From positions 1 to 64,000 of the forward strand of contig NZ_JADCKL010000003.1 of assembly GCF_014982975.1 (NCBI RefSeq): 64,000 nt of DNA, in the 5' to 3' direction. Shown piece by piece: positions 63,871 to 64,000 of the stretch (position 1 is the first letter of the stretch; each line of letters begins with the position of its first letter). The stretch is from Claveliimonas monacensis (GTDB lineage: Bacteria > Bacillota > Clostridia > Lachnospirales > Lachnospiraceae). The notes under the pieces were generated by a model. The model saw only the letters and a program-made list of their open reading frames with translations, was not told the origin of the DNA and did no database searches. Made by a program: the position numbers and the translations under genes.

Positions 63871-64000
63871 TGGGGAGAAATGAAGGGACTGCCGCAAAGG
63901 ATAACAGGCCTTATTGGAAAGTGATCGTCAGCCTGGCCTTCAGTCTGGTCGGGACAATCCTATTTATCTATGTGGGCGTGAAGGCGCTGTTCTATTTCAT
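63871..64000 (+). CDS. Start of an AI-2E-family-like membrane permease (partial)
   Basis: The frame opens at ATG 63871 (AGAGGTGGAG upstream; an in-frame GTG at about 63863 is possible) and runs off the window after 43 codons. After about 14 polar residues it enters a hydrophobic segment (VIVSLAFSLVGTILFIYVGVKALF). The opening resembles YdbI/YtvI-type AI-2E transporters of Lachnospiraceae. The call is tentative because only the first membrane segment is present. Confidence 0.5.

Overview
The window reads as a chromosomal segment of a Gram-positive anaerobe of the Lachnospiraceae type (Clostridia, probably a gut commensal). The basis is the gene set and protein sequences (HPr kinase, long HPF, class III fructose-bisphosphatase, RF2 with a programmed frameshift, clpP-clpX-lon-engB order) and the fairly GC-rich core. 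No species can be named from the sequence alone.

Region 1, about 1-19786, is AT-rich accessory DNA: the right part of an integrated element whose left end lies outside the window. Its recombination module (9244-14216) has three consecutive, partly overlapping tyrosine recombinases and a small coiled-coil TnpC-like protein, the layout of Tn554-family elements. Cargo to its left: a two-gene unit of a nucleoid-associated NA37-like protein and a membrane protein (356-2884), a small Cys-His-Asp protein, and a 997-residue DNA adenine methyltransferase/SNF2-like helicase fusion whose upstream partner gene carries an in-frame amber codon, followed by decayed gene pieces. Cargo to its right: a PadR/HAAS-like/secreted-protein operon on the minus strand, then exported proteins (a YiiX/YycO-like cysteine hydrolase, a lipoprotein, a small secreted protein) and a 43-residue membrane peptide. 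A second, truncated tnpC tail and a second copy of the element's right-end DNA lie next to the junction, so the region is probably composite (two related insertions at one site, or one insertion plus rearrangement).

The element ends inside comEC, just upstream of the codons for its conserved ISGLH motif. Only the 3' two thirds of comEC is in the window, so DNA uptake should be abolished unless the element excises.

Region 2, 19790-64000, is ordinary core chromosome: comEC 3' part, holA, lepA, hemW; convergent pyrG and a DUF1846 gene; ftsH, uvrC, hprK, ROK glucokinase; a class A PBP, yigZ, hpf, a PsiE-like membrane protein, a PAP2 phosphatase, typA; an SSB-like protein, dapA, dapB, class III fbp, a lipoprotein, a stand-alone HisA-like isomerase; secA, prfB, hom, an ApgM-like mutase and lysC (aspartate-family biosynthesis, with a likely internal start in lysC); a small regulator, a CYTH phosphatase, a DJ-1 protein; then the protein quality-control run tig, clpP, clpX, lon, with engB and the start of an AI-2E-type permease. 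I saw no tRNA, rRNA or CRISPR array. Regulatory features that stand out are two promoters that abut start codons (holA, uvrC), a possible attenuator ahead of tig, and paired dyads upstream of the XRE regulator gene.
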